A stretch of 64,000 nt of DNA from Parasphingorhabdus litoris DSM 22379 (GTDB taxonomy: Bacteria; Pseudomonadota; Alphaproteobacteria; Sphingomonadales; Sphingomonadaceae), in assembly GCF_020906275.1 (NCBI RefSeq), contig NZ_CP086727.1, forward strand, positions 1,116,001 through 1,180,000, in the 5' to 3' direction. Positions 26,262 through 34,375 of the stretch are shown here, one piece after another. Every line of letters starts with the position of its first letter. Position 1 is the stretch's first letter. The position numbers and the translations under genes are program-made. The notes under the pieces were generated by a model. The model was not told the origin of the DNA and made no database searches. It was given only the letters and a program-made list of their open reading frames with translations.

Positions 26262-27055
26262 TGGATCAAAAGCAGGATCAAGAGAACGAACCGGAAAGCT
26301 TTTTCCTTCCTCCATCACAGACGGAAGAAGACACATCGCTGACGCTTAACATTGATGGTTGGGAAGGCCCGCTTGATCTGCTTCTCGCTCTGGCGCGGAA
26401 TCAGAAAGTCGATTTACGCGAAATTTCGATCCTCGAACTGGTCCAGCAATATCTGAAATATATTGCCGATGCGCAGAGCCTGAAACTGGAGCTGGCGGCA
26501 GATTATCTGGTGATGGCGGCATGGCTAACTTATTTGAAGTCCGGCCTGCTGCTACCCAAAGACCCTGAAGTGGATCCTTCACCGGAAGAACTGGCGCTGC
26601 GCCTGCAAATGCGGCTCGAACGGCTCAATGCGATGCGTGAGGCGGGCGCCCGGTTGCTGGGCCGTGACCGGATCGGCCGAGACGTCTTTGCACGCGGCGC
26701 GCCTGAAGGTTTGCGGGTGGTGAAAAACCGGCATTGGCAGGCGGAATATTATGATCTGATATCGGCTTATGGCCGCGTTAAATTGCGCAACATACCGCCG
26801 GTACATATTGTCAAACAGCGTATGGTCATGACGCTGGAAGACGCATTGGCGAGAGTGTCGCTGATGCTCGGCGAAGCGATTGACTGGATGGATATTCGCG
26901 ACTTCCTGCCACCCGGTGCGCCGTCGGAATTACGAAAATCGGCGCTGGCATCAAGTTTTCTCGCGGCGCTGGAACTGGCGCGACAGGGGAAATTGGAGCT
27001 CAGCCAGGATGAAAGTTTTGCGCCGCTTAAAATAAAGGCAAATAGTGATGGATAA
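26261..27055 (+). CDS. scpA: Segregation and condensation protein A
   Basis: The protein has 264 residues. The ScpA kleisin pattern is clear: GWEGPLDLLLALARNQKVDL, ISILELVQQYLKYIADAQ and YLVMAAWLTYLKSGLLLPKD in the N-terminal SMC-neck binding part, and a C-terminal winged helix (ELRKSALASSFLAALELARQ). With ScpB and SMC it forms the condensin complex. It overlaps scpB by eight bases. Confidence 0.95.
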   Translation: MDQKQDQENEPESFFLPPSQTEEDTSLTLNIDGWEGPLDLLLALARNQKVDLREISILELVQQYLKYIADAQSLKLELAADYLVMAAWLTYLKSGLLLPKDPEVDPSPEELALRLQMRLERLNAMREAGARLLGRDRIGRDVFARGAPEGLRVVKNRHWQAEYYDLISAYGRVKLRNIPPVHIVKQRMVMTLEDALARVSLMLGEAIDWMDIRDFLPPGAPSELRKSALASSFLAALELARQGKLELSQDESFAPLKIKANSDG

Positions 27056-27770
27056 GCCAGTGGAAGAGGATCGCGGACTGATCATGGGCCAAGCACGAGA
27101 ATTGAGGCATGTCGATATGAATGAAGGCACGCGGGCGGTGGAAGCAACGCTTTTTGCCTCTGAAAATCCGATGACGATAGCGGATATCAAGCTTTATGTC
27201 GGCGACGAGGTTGATATTCGCGCTGCGCTTAATGACCTGCAGAATGACTATTCCGGACGCGGCATATCATTGGTGAAAACCGGCGATCGCTGGCATTTTC
27301 AGACCGCTCATGATCTGTCGCACTTGTTGCGCCGTGAGCGTGCGGAACTGCGCAAACTCAGCCGTGCGGGCATGGAAACATTGGCGATTATCGCTTATCA
27401 CGAACCGGTCAGCCGCGCAGAAATTGAAGCCATCAGAGGCGTTCAGGTCGCAAAAGGCACGCTCGACGTGCTGATGGAGGCGGGTTGGGTCCGTCCAGCG
27501 GGACGCAGGGAAGTCCCGGGTAGGCCGCTAATCTATGCGACAACGGCTGAATTCTTGACCCATTTCGGTCTGGAAAGCCGCAAGGAACTGCCGGGCATTG
27601 ATGATCTGAAAGCCGCAGGTTTGCTGGATCCGGTTGATCTGGCGATGGAGCGACTGGAAATGGAAGCGGCAGAGGAATTACCGCTGGAACAAGAGCTTAA
27701 CGAAGATGGTGCACAAGAAAATGATGAAGACACCGCCGATTCACTGGAAAACGAGGCGGAAAGTGCTTAA
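27048..27770 (+). CDS. scpB: Segregation and condensation protein B
   Basis: The protein has 240 residues, from the ATG at 27048. Two winged helices are seen: RAVEATLFASENPMTIADIK and RAGMETLAIIAYHEPVSRAE followed by VQVAKGTLDVLMEAGWV and GRPLIYATTAEFLTHFGL. The C-terminus is a long acidic tail (about residues 205-240). It works as a dimer that bridges ScpA in the condensin complex. Confidence 0.95.
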   Translation: MDKPVEEDRGLIMGQARELRHVDMNEGTRAVEATLFASENPMTIADIKLYVGDEVDIRAALNDLQNDYSGRGISLVKTGDRWHFQTAHDLSHLLRRERAELRKLSRAGMETLAIIAYHEPVSRAEIEAIRGVQVAKGTLDVLMEAGWVRPAGRREVPGRPLIYATTAEFLTHFGLESRKELPGIDDLKAAGLLDPVDLAMERLEMEAAEELPLEQELNEDGAQENDEDTADSLENEAESA

Positions 27771-27798
27771 GTAGAGCGCATAGATCAGGAGATTTTCG

Positions 27799-28026
27799 AT
27801 GCAACCGAGTATTTGGCAGATTTTAATTGTAGCAGCCCTGGTGCTGATCCTGTTCGGTCGCGGCCGGATTTCTGAAATGATGGGTGATGTCGGCAAGGGC
27901 ATTCGTTCCTTCAAAAAAGGCATTACCGAGGAAGAGGAAAGTGCCAAGGCTTCGGCCCAGATTGACAGCAAACCGGCGGATGCCAACGTGGAAAAAACGG
28001 CAACGTCTGACAAGACGGCCAGCTAG
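27799..28026 (+). CDS. tatA: Twin-arginine translocase subunit TatA
   Basis: The protein has 75 residues: a short N-terminal membrane helix ([20 protein letters not shown]), the FG hinge, and an amphipathic helix ([19 protein letters not shown]), then a flexible charged tail. TatA forms the variable pore for folded proteins carrying twin-arginine signals. It follows scpB by 28 bases and precedes tatB by 30. Confidence 0.97.
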   Translation: MQPSIWQILIVAALVLILFGRGRISEMMGDVGKGIRSFKKGITEEEESAKASAQIDSKPADANVEKTATSDKTAS

Positions 28027-28056
28027 TGCCAGCTCGCCGGATCGCGGCGTACCGTT

Positions 28057-28440
28057 ATGTTTGACCTTTCCATATCCGAGATCGCGATTATCGTGATCAT
28101 TACTATCGTCGTTATCGGCCCGAAAGAGTTGCCTCGCGCATTGGCAACAGCTGGCCGCTGGATGGCCAAGGCACGCGGCGTCATGGGCAATTTCCGCACC
28201 GGCTTTGATGCAATGGTCCGCGAGGCGGAATTGCAGGAAATGGAAAAGAAATGGGCTGCGGAAAACGAGCGTATCATGCTCGAAAGCCCCACTGTCTCGG
28301 ATGACGAGCCGGTGATGCAGCCATTGGACGGGCCACCTGTGGCAGATGAAACAGACGCCACCGACCAGCCAAATTTGCCTTTGGGCGAAGATACACCAGA
28401 AAAACCGCCAGAAAAACCGCCAGAAAAACCGAGCGCATGA
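28057..28440 (+). CDS. tatB: Twin-arginine translocase subunit TatB
   Basis: The protein has 127 residues: an N-terminal helix ISEIAIIVIITIVVIGPKEL, hinge GP, an amphipathic helix LATAGRWMAKARGVM, and a longer tail than TatA, as expected. The last 13 residues are EKPP repeats made by three perfect 12-base direct repeats in the DNA (28396-28431). TatB and TatC form the signal-peptide receptor. The stop overlaps tatC by four bases. Confidence 0.95.
   Translation: MFDLSISEIAIIVIITIVVIGPKELPRALATAGRWMAKARGVMGNFRTGFDAMVREAELQEMEKKWAAENERIMLESPTVSDDEPVMQPLDGPPVADETDATDQPNLPLGEDTPEKPPEKPPEKPSA
28396..28431 (+). repeat. Three perfect tandem 12-base repeats inside tatB
   Basis: The unit CCAGAAAAACCG occurs three times in a row without change (28396-28407, 28408-28419, 28420-28431) and encodes PEK-PPEK-PPEK. 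In-frame units of this kind can vary in number by slipped-strand mispairing. The repeat lies in the dispensable tail, seven bases before the tatC start overlap. Confidence 0.9.
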
Positions 28441-29219
28441 ACGAGCAGTCTGCGCCTGAAATAGACGACAGCAAAGCGCCGCTGATCGAACATTTGATTG
28501 AGTTGCGCCAGCGGCTGGTCTGGTCGGTGGTGGCGCTCGCTATCGCTTTTGCGGCCAGTTTTTATTTCGCCGATGAAATATTCGGGATGTTGGTGGTGCC
28601 CTTGACCGACGCCTTTCCACCGGGCGAGGGGAAGCTGGTCTATACCAAGCTCTATGAAGCCTTTTTTGTCGAGATAAAGGTAGCGATGTTCGCAGCCTTT
28701 TTTATCGCATTCCCGATTATTTCCAACCAGCTGTGGGCCTTTGTCGCGCCGGGGCTTTATGCGAACGAGAAAAAGGCGTTTCTGCCATTTCTCTTTGCTA
28801 CGCCGCTGTTGTTCACGGCGGGAGCGGCGCTGGCTTACTATATCGTGATGCCGACAGCGTTCCGGTTCTTTCTGGGGTTTGAGGGTGAAGTGGGCGGAAT
28901 GACGCAAGAGGCGTTGCCAGCCATGGGCGACTATCTATCCCTTGTCATGCAGTTCATTCTCGCCTTTGGAATCTGCTTCCAGCTGCCGGTATTGTTATTG
29001 CTGCTGAATCGCGCGGGATTGGTTACGCGCGAACAGCTCAAAGGCCTGCGCCGCTACATGGTTGTCGGAGCCTTCGTTCTGGCAGCGATATTGACGCCAC
29101 CGGATGTTGTATCGCAGTTTCTGCTCGGCCTGCCTCTGATCATGCTTTACGAAGTATCGCTAGCAATTATGTGGTTTACCGAGCGAAAGCGTGCCAAGCT
29201 GAAAGAAGCCGGCGAATAG
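28437..29219 (+). CDS. tatC: Twin-arginine translocase subunit TatC
   Basis: The protein has 260 residues with six membrane helices. The conserved N-terminal segment (PLIEHLIELRQRLVWSVVAL) binds the signal peptide, FFIAFPIISNQLWAFVAPGL follows, and ILTPPDVVSQFLLGLPLIML is the last conserved block. The C-terminus is basic (TERKRAKLKEAGE). The stop is separated by one base from the stop of the converging entericidin-type gene. Confidence 0.97.
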   Translation: MNEQSAPEIDDSKAPLIEHLIELRQRLVWSVVALAIAFAASFYFADEIFGMLVVPLTDAFPPGEGKLVYTKLYEAFFVEIKVAMFAAFFIAFPIISNQLWAFVAPGLYANEKKAFLPFLFATPLLFTAGAALAYYIVMPTAFRFFLGFEGEVGGMTQEALPAMGDYLSLVMQFILAFGICFQLPVLLLLLNRAGLVTREQLKGLRRYMVVGAFVLAAILTPPDVVSQFLLGLPLIMLYEVSLAIMWFTERKRAKLKEAGE

Positions 29220-29220
29220 C

Positions 29221-29346
29221 CTAGTTTATCGCGTCTTCACCCGCGCGGCCGACCGATTCAATATCCTGTCCAACGCCCTGAACCGTATTACACGCCGCGA
29301 GCACGAGGGTGGATGAAATAATCAATGATGCCAAAATCTTGCGCAT
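29221..29346 (-). CDS. Entericidin-type small lipoprotein, copy 1
   Basis: The product has 41 residues: MRKILASLIISSTLVLAAC, where the last Cys is the lipobox Cys, then NTVQGVGQDIESVGRAGED and AIN. This is the EcnA/EcnB pattern (lipid-anchored Cys, NTVxGxGxD, amphipathic end). A ribosome binding site AGGAG lies upstream on the minus strand. Entericidins of E. coli are stress-related membrane lipoproteins, one bacteriolytic and one protective. It lies directly downstream of a near-copy, so the pair arose by duplication. Confidence 0.85.
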   Translation of the reverse strand: MRKILASLIISSTLVLAACNTVQGVGQDIESVGRAGEDAIN

Positions 29347-29369
29347 GGTAGCTCTCCTGATGATATGGA

Positions 29370-29495
29370 TTAATCAATCGCCCGTTCGCCAGCCCGGCCA
29401 ACGGATTTTATATCGTCCCCGACACCTTGCACGGTGTTGCAAGCGCCCAGCAAAAGCGCCGATGAAAGGGCAATAGAAGCGATTATTTTGCGCAT
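29370..29495 (-). CDS. Entericidin-type small lipoprotein, copy 2
   Basis: The product has 41 residues and closely resembles copy 1: MRKIIASIALSSALLLGAC, then NTVQGVGDDIKSVGRAGER and AID. Lipobox LGAC is present, and a ribosome binding site AGGAG precedes the ATG. The two genes are 23 bases apart on the same strand, and znuD ends 55 bases upstream. The copies differ in charge near the end (GED against GER; QDIES against DDIKS), which might matter if they act as a pair. The call rests on pattern recognition. Confidence 0.85.
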   Translation of the reverse strand: MRKIIASIALSSALLLGACNTVQGVGDDIKSVGRAGERAID

Positions 29496-29550
29496 AGGGT
29501 AACTCCTGATCCTGCGTTTTCAGCAGGAATTTGGAGTACCCCGATTCCCG

Positions 29551-31683
29551 CTAAAAACTAAACTTCGCGCTGATACGAATATCACGCCCTGCCAGCGGTA
29601 CAAAATCTTTCGTGAACGAGGCATGACGACGCGCTTTCACATCAAAGATATTATTAGCCGCGGCAAGCAGGGTTACGCCGCCTTCCTTGCCGAACGGCCG
29701 CCACGCTGCAGAGGCATTGACCATGGTAAAGCTGTCGGTCGGCGTTTCGAAAGCCGAAACCCGGTTCTGGCTGTCTGCCCATTCCAGTTCTGCGCGAACA
29801 TCGAGAGAATCGCTCTGGGCACCAATACCGCCGAGCAGACGCAAGGGTGGGATCCGTGGAACGGGACCGCCGCCATCTTTGATTTTCGCCCGGACATAAT
29901 CGGCAACCCCGTCAGTGACAAACGCGAAGCCGCCCGAACGGGCAACGACGAAGGATGCGGAGGCTTCAAAGCCATAATAGGTCGCATCGCGTTGGAAAAA
30001 TTGGAAAACAGGCAGATCGTCTTCTTCTTCGCCAGTTTCCGTTTCGAAAATATAGTCGTCGAAGAAATTGGCATAAGCGGTTGCGCTCAGCTGAATATCC
30101 TCGGAATTCCAGCGGGCATAAAGCTCACCACCCCAGCTTTTTTCAGTCGTGAAATTGGGGTTGCCGATTTCAAACGCCTGTGTCGCAATATGGGGACCAT
30201 CGGACAGCAGCTCTTCCGCCGATGGCGCGCGCTCTGACCGGGAGAGATTGACGCCCAGTCTGAGGCCACTGTCATCCGGGGCATAGGCAAAGCCCAGTGC
30301 ACCGGAGAAACTGTCAAAGCTGCGGTCAAAATTGACGATGTTGGACTTGATATCGGCATGATCAAAGCGGGCTGCCGCTTCGAGTTCAAAATTGCCGAGA
30401 TCGATTTCCTGCACGGTAAACAGGGCCCAGCTTTCAATGCTGTTTTTGGGTACGAAGGCTTCGGCGCCAATTGCGTTGAAATCGCGCACCAAAAGCTGCG
30501 TACCGATCACACCGCGCCAGCCATTGCGTTCGTTTTGAACCAGTTCTGCCCGGGCTTCGATGCCTTCCACCTCAAAGACGGTGCCGACTTCATCACCTTC
30601 AAATTCGGTATGTTCATAGTCCGAATAACCAACGCGCAGGTTGAGCGATTCAAAGAATCCATCGCCCAGATTTACCCCGGCGCGGAGGTCAGCACGGATC
30701 TGTTCGAGGCCGATGGTCACTGGACCTTCTTCTTCCTCTTCTTCACCGGGGTCGGCTGGATCCCCATCTTCATGGGCATGCTCCGCACCGGGGCGGGAGG
30801 GAACACCATAATCTGTATCATAATAGCTGACGGAAAAGCCGATATGGCCGCCATCTGCAATATAGGCGAGGCCAGTCGAAGCGCTGTAGGTGCGGCTGGC
30901 GCTATTAGAGATTGAACCCCGTTGATTGGCGGTTTCGGTCAGTTCTTCGGCTTCGTCGAGATTGCCTTCTTCTGTCTCTTCCGCTGCTTGCGCCAACACT
31001 TCGCTACGCAGTTCGGGGGATAGTACAAAACCGGGTATGTCGAGATCATCGGTATCGCGGAAGCTACCATCAATATGGAAAACCAGCGACTCGGTGAGCG
31101 GTACATCGAGCGATCCGCCAACACTCCAGTCATTGGCTGCACTGCCAAAGCCGCCAACGGCATCGAGATGGAATGCTTCATCGGGAATATCGCGAGGGAT
31201 CCGTTTGTCGATCACATTGACTGCACCGCCAATGGCATCGCCACCGAACAGCAGCACTGCTGGTCCGCGGAGCACTTCGACGCTCTGGGCGGTCAAAGGA
31301 TCAATGGAAACGGCATGATCGACCGAGGTATTGGAGGCATCGAGCGTACCGATACCATCGGTGAGAACCCGGACTCGCGGTCCTTGAAAGCCGCGTAGTA
31401 CCGGCCGGGAAGAACCGGGGGCAAAGCTGGTCGCTGAAACACCAGGCAATTTGGTCAAGGTGTCACCAATCTGCCCGCGCAAATCCTGGGTCAGCTGATC
31501 GCCGGTTAGAACGGATGTACCGGCCAATATGTCAAGCCGCTCAACATAGGGCGCGGTGACAACAATCGCATCGTCATTGTGGAAGTCATCTCCGGTTTCC
31601 GTCTGTTGACCAGATTGGGCCAATGCCGGGGAGACAGGTAATAATATGACAGCTGCTGAAGTCAGAAATTTAGAATGGGACAC
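29551..31683 (-). CDS. znuD: TonB-dependent receptor, ZnuD-like (probable zinc uptake)
   Basis: The protein has 710 residues: a signal peptide ending SPALAQS, a TonB-box-like DDAIVVTAPYVERL, a plug (TLTKLPGVSATSFAPGSSRP, GPAVLLFGGDAIGGAVNVID) and a barrel ending RDIRISAKFSF. An extracellular-type loop near residue 300 holds His and a long acidic run (GAEHAHEDGDPADPGEEEEE), and two other acidic loops occur (TEEGNLDEAEELTE, TGEEEDDLPVF). His/acidic loops are a mark of ZnuD zinc receptors. A palindrome about 50 bases upstream could be a Zur operator. Another metal cannot be ruled out. Confidence 0.75.
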   Translation of the reverse strand: MSHSKFLTSAAVILLPVSPALAQSGQQTETGDDFHNDDAIVVTAPYVERLDILAGTSVLTGDQLTQDLRGQIGDTLTKLPGVSATSFAPGSSRPVLRGFQGPRVRVLTDGIGTLDASNTSVDHAVSIDPLTAQSVEVLRGPAVLLFGGDAIGGAVNVIDKRIPRDIPDEAFHLDAVGGFGSAANDWSVGGSLDVPLTESLVFHIDGSFRDTDDLDIPGFVLSPELRSEVLAQAAEETEEGNLDEAEELTETANQRGSISNSASRTYSASTGLAYIADGGHIGFSVSYYDTDYGVPSRPGAEHAHEDGDPADPGEEEEEEGPVTIGLEQIRADLRAGVNLGDGFFESLNLRVGYSDYEHTEFEGDEVGTVFEVEGIEARAELVQNERNGWRGVIGTQLLVRDFNAIGAEAFVPKNSIESWALFTVQEIDLGNFELEAAARFDHADIKSNIVNFDRSFDSFSGALGFAYAPDDSGLRLGVNLSRSERAPSAEELLSDGPHIATQAFEIGNPNFTTEKSWGGELYARWNSEDIQLSATAYANFFDDYIFETETGEEEDDLPVFQFFQRDATYYGFEASASFVVARSGGFAFVTDGVADYVRAKIKDGGGPVPRIPPLRLLGGIGAQSDSLDVRAELEWADSQNRVSAFETPTDSFTMVNASAAWRPFGKEGGVTLLAAANNIFDVKARRHASFTKDFVPLAGRDIRISAKFSF

Positions 31684-31733
31684 GATTTACTCTTTTTCAT
31701 AAGGGGAAAGATTGAGGGAGCCGATAATCCATA

Positions 31734-31748
31734 TGATATGATATATCA
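31734..31748 (-). promoter_or_regulatory. Possible Zur-type operator upstream of znuD
   Basis: TGATAT-GAT-ATATCA is a perfect 6+6 base inverted repeat with a 3-base centre, 50 bases before the znuD start. Zur operators are AT-rich palindromes of this general kind in front of zinc-uptake genes. The link is inferred from position and the ZnuD-like product; the motif is not an exact match to any consensus I can recall. Confidence 0.4.
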
Positions 31749-31820
31749 ATTCGTTTAGTACGAATTCGCAAAACTGATGCAAATTTGTTACATTGTTGCT
31801 TTCTGGCGAGGAGAGAAATG

Positions 31821-32282
31821 ATGACCCAATGGAAAGAAGACGGATATCATAGTGTTACCGCCTATTTGACCGTCGATGACGCGGCGGCGGCGATCGATTT
31901 TTACAAAGAGGCTTTTGGTGCCGAGGAAGTCATGCGCATGCCGATGGGCGACAAGATTGGTCATGCCGATATACTGATCGGCGACAGCCATATCATGCTG
32001 GCCGATGAATTTCCCGATATGGACAAGCTTGGTCCCAAGGCCAGGGGCGGTTCTACCAGCAGCCTGATGATCTATGTTGAAAATGTCGATGCGGCCTTTG
32101 ACAAGGCTGTTGCGGCGGGCGCGACTGCGGTGCGGCCGGTAGAAGACCAGTTTTACGGCGATCGCTCCGGCTGGGTGAAAGATCCCTTTGGCCATGAATG
32201 GACCTTGTCCACGCATATCGAAGATGTCAGCCCGGAAGAAATGAACCGCCGAATGACAGAGATGATGGCCGAGGGGGCTTAG
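31821..32282 (+). CDS. VOC-family (glyoxalase/bleomycin-resistance fold) protein
   Basis: The product has 153 residues from the second of two adjacent ATGs, which has the better spacing from AGGAG. It has two beta-alpha-beta-beta-beta units: VTAYLTVDDAAAAIDFYKEA with FGAEEVMRMPMGDKIGHADI, and LMIYVENVDAAFDKAVAAGA with DPFGHEWTLSTHIEDVSPEE. This matches the PhnB/YdeM-like subgroup. The enzyme reaction, if any, is unknown. Confidence 0.88.
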   Translation: MTQWKEDGYHSVTAYLTVDDAAAAIDFYKEAFGAEEVMRMPMGDKIGHADILIGDSHIMLADEFPDMDKLGPKARGGSTSSLMIYVENVDAAFDKAVAAGATAVRPVEDQFYGDRSGWVKDPFGHEWTLSTHIEDVSPEEMNRRMTEMMAEGA

Positions 32283-32289
32283 ATAAGTC

Positions 32290-32369
32290 GTCATCCTGAA
32301 CTTGTTTCAGGATCTCATATTGCTCAGCGCTTTGTCTCTGGCAAGATCCTGAACCAAGTTCAGGATGAC
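32290..32369. repeat. Inverted repeat pair with 25-base arms
   Basis: Arms 32290-32314 and 32345-32369 are inverted copies matching at 24 of 25 positions, with 30 bases between. Each arm is itself a hairpin (ATCCTGAAC...GTTTCAGGAT). It lies between the VOC gene and purT and contains no gene. This matches a style of palindromic intergenic repeat that I recall as common in sphingomonads; it may also stop transcription. Confidence 0.75.
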
Positions 32370-32401
32370 GGACCGTCCATGTTTGGTTATGACGCCAATC
32401 C

Positions 32402-33598
32402 ATGACCTTTACCAAGAAAATCCTGCTGCTCGGTTCGGGCGAACTGGGCCGCGAATTTGTTATTTCCGCCAAACGTCTCGGCGCTTATGTGATCGCTTGC
32501 GATTCCTATGCCGCCGCGCCGGCAATGCAGGTTGCCGATGCGCATGAAGTCTTTTCCATGCTCGACGGCGACAAGTTGCGCGCAGCCATTGCAAAGCATC
32601 AGCCGGATCTGATCGTTCCGGAGGTCGAAGCCATTCGCACCGAAATTCTCGCCGAGGTGGAGGCGGATGGATTTGACGTCGTGCCATCTGCACGCGCGAC
32701 GCAGCTGACCATGAACCGCGATGCCATTCGGGATGTCGCTGCACAGGAACTGGGCCTCACCACCTCGCGCTATCATTATGCCGAGAGCTTTGCCGAAGTG
32801 CAGGCTGCTGCCGAAGATCTTGGGCTGCCGCTGGTCATCAAGCCGGTCATGTCCTCCTCTGGCAAGGGGCAAAGTAAGGTGGATAATGCCGATGCGTTGG
32901 AAGATGCCTGGAACTATGCCGTCGACAATATGCGGGGCGATCGTGCGCGCGTAATTGTCGAGCAATTTATCGATTTTGATTATGAAATCACGCTTCTGAC
33001 AATCCGGACAGGTGAGGGCGTGTTGTTCTGCCCGCCCATTGGCCATCGTCAGGAACGCGGCGATTATCAGGAGAGCTGGCAACCCGCGGCGATGTCGGAC
33101 CAGGCGCTCGCCACCGCACAGGATATGGCGCGCAAGGTCGTCGACAATCTCGCCGGAGACGGAAAGGGATGGGGCCTGTTCGGCGTTGAGTTTTTTGTCA
33201 CCAAAGACGGTGAAGTGATTTTCTCCGAACTCAGCCCTCGCCCTCACGATACCGGAATGGTCACGCTGATCGGCCAGAATTTGAGCGAATTTGACCTCCA
33301 CGCCCGCGCCATCATGGGGCTTCCCATCCCACACATCGCCCTGACCGCACCGGCCAGTGCCAGTGCGGTGATATTGGCGGATCGGGACAGTGAGCAATTT
33401 ACCTTCACTGGCATAGCCGATGCCTTGGCCATGAGTGAAGAGGGAGCAGAAGTGGACGTGCGGATTTTCGGCAAACCGGTTACGCGGCCCTTTCGACGCA
33501 TGGCGGTGGCCTTGGCGTCGGGCGGGAATAGTGACGCAGCCAGAGCGCTTGCGAAGCAGGCGGCTGATACGGTTGAGATTAGTTATCAAGAAAAATAG
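32402..33598 (+). CDS. purT: Formate-dependent phosphoribosylglycinamide formyltransferase
   Basis: The protein has 398 residues with an ATP-grasp fold. The N-terminus [20 protein letters not shown] binds the substrate, [16 protein letters not shown] is the ATP-binding loop, and [20 protein letters not shown] followed by [10 protein letters not shown] holds the metal ligands. It makes FGAR from GAR, formate and ATP in purine synthesis, without folate. It stands alone, flanked by palindromic repeats on the upstream side. Confidence 0.95.
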   Translation: MTFTKKILLLGSGELGREFVISAKRLGAYVIACDSYAAAPAMQVADAHEVFSMLDGDKLRAAIAKHQPDLIVPEVEAIRTEILAEVEADGFDVVPSARATQLTMNRDAIRDVAAQELGLTTSRYHYAESFAEVQAAAEDLGLPLVIKPVMSSSGKGQSKVDNADALEDAWNYAVDNMRGDRARVIVEQFIDFDYEITLLTIRTGEGVLFCPPIGHRQERGDYQESWQPAAMSDQALATAQDMARKVVDNLAGDGKGWGLFGVEFFVTKDGEVIFSELSPRPHDTGMVTLIGQNLSEFDLHARAIMGLPIPHIALTAPASASAVILADRDSEQFTFTGIADALAMSEEGAEVDVRIFGKPVTRPFRRMAVALASGGNSDAARALAKQAADTVEISYQEK

Positions 33599-33665
33599 AG
33601 TTCGACATTTCTCTATATCCTGGCTTTCACCGGGATGACAAAAGCAAAAAAGGAAAGACCAACAT

Positions 33666-34364
33666 ATGACCGCAGAATTTATCCTGTACGGATCACCTTT
33701 GTCTCCGTTTCAACGCAAGACGGAGGCGGTGCTTGCGCTCAAAGGGCTCGATTATGATTGTGTCGCGATCAACATCATGGCGATGCCGGACTGGTATCTG
33801 GAGATAAGCCCGCTGGCACGCATTCCCGCCTTGCGCGATATGTCTGTCGGTACCGAAGGAACGGCTGGCACGATTGCGGACAGCTCGGCCATGTGCGGCT
33901 ATCTGGAGAAAAAATGTCCGCAGCCCGCTGCCTATCCTGACGACCCATTTCTCTTTGGCCGTGCGTTGTGGTTGGAGGAATTTGCTGACAGCGCCCTGGC
34001 GATGAATGGCGGTGGCGGGGTTTTTCGGCCGATCATATTTTCCGCGATGGCTGGCAAGGAACCTGATCTGGAAACCGCGCGCAAGACATGGAATGAAAAA
34101 CTGCCGCCGCTATGGGATTATCTCGAAGGGCAACTTGACGGCGGACAATATTTTCTCGGTGATGGGCTCTCCATCGCGGATATCGCCGTTGCAGCCCAAT
34201 TGATGCAGACTGACTTGATCGCGGGACCACCCGACGCCGCTAAATGGCCGGGGTTGGTCGCGTTTCTGGAGGCGATGAATGCGCATGATGTTTTCAAGCG
34301 CAACCTGACGGCCTGCAACAAAATGCTTGCCAAGATGGTGCCTGAAAAATTTGATCTGTCCTGA
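33666..34364 (+). CDS. Glutathione S-transferase family protein
   Basis: The protein has 232 residues. The N-terminal thioredoxin-like domain begins FILYGSPLSPFQRKTEAVLA and has SPLARIPALRD with the cis-Pro and DSSAMCGYLE as the glutathione-binding Ser region. The C-terminal helical domain contains LGDGLSIADIAVAAQL, the conserved N-capping motif. Substrate unknown. It converges with roxA, 11 bases away. Confidence 0.88.
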   Translation: MTAEFILYGSPLSPFQRKTEAVLALKGLDYDCVAINIMAMPDWYLEISPLARIPALRDMSVGTEGTAGTIADSSAMCGYLEKKCPQPAAYPDDPFLFGRALWLEEFADSALAMNGGGGVFRPIIFSAMAGKEPDLETARKTWNEKLPPLWDYLEGQLDGGQYFLGDGLSIADIAVAAQLMQTDLIAGPPDAAKWPGLVAFLEAMNAHDVFKRNLTACNKMLAKMVPEKFDLS

Positions 34365-34375
34365 TTGTCGGCTTT

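Noticed and set aside
32387..33589. Open frame of 400 codons on the minus strand
   Set aside because: It mirrors purT almost exactly. purT has all ATP-grasp motifs, so this is its antisense shadow.
33607..33645. Third palindromic repeat copy after purT
   Set aside because: There is a small hairpin (TCCTGG with CCGGGA), but it is short and has only a loose likeness to the arms at 32290; not enough for a call.
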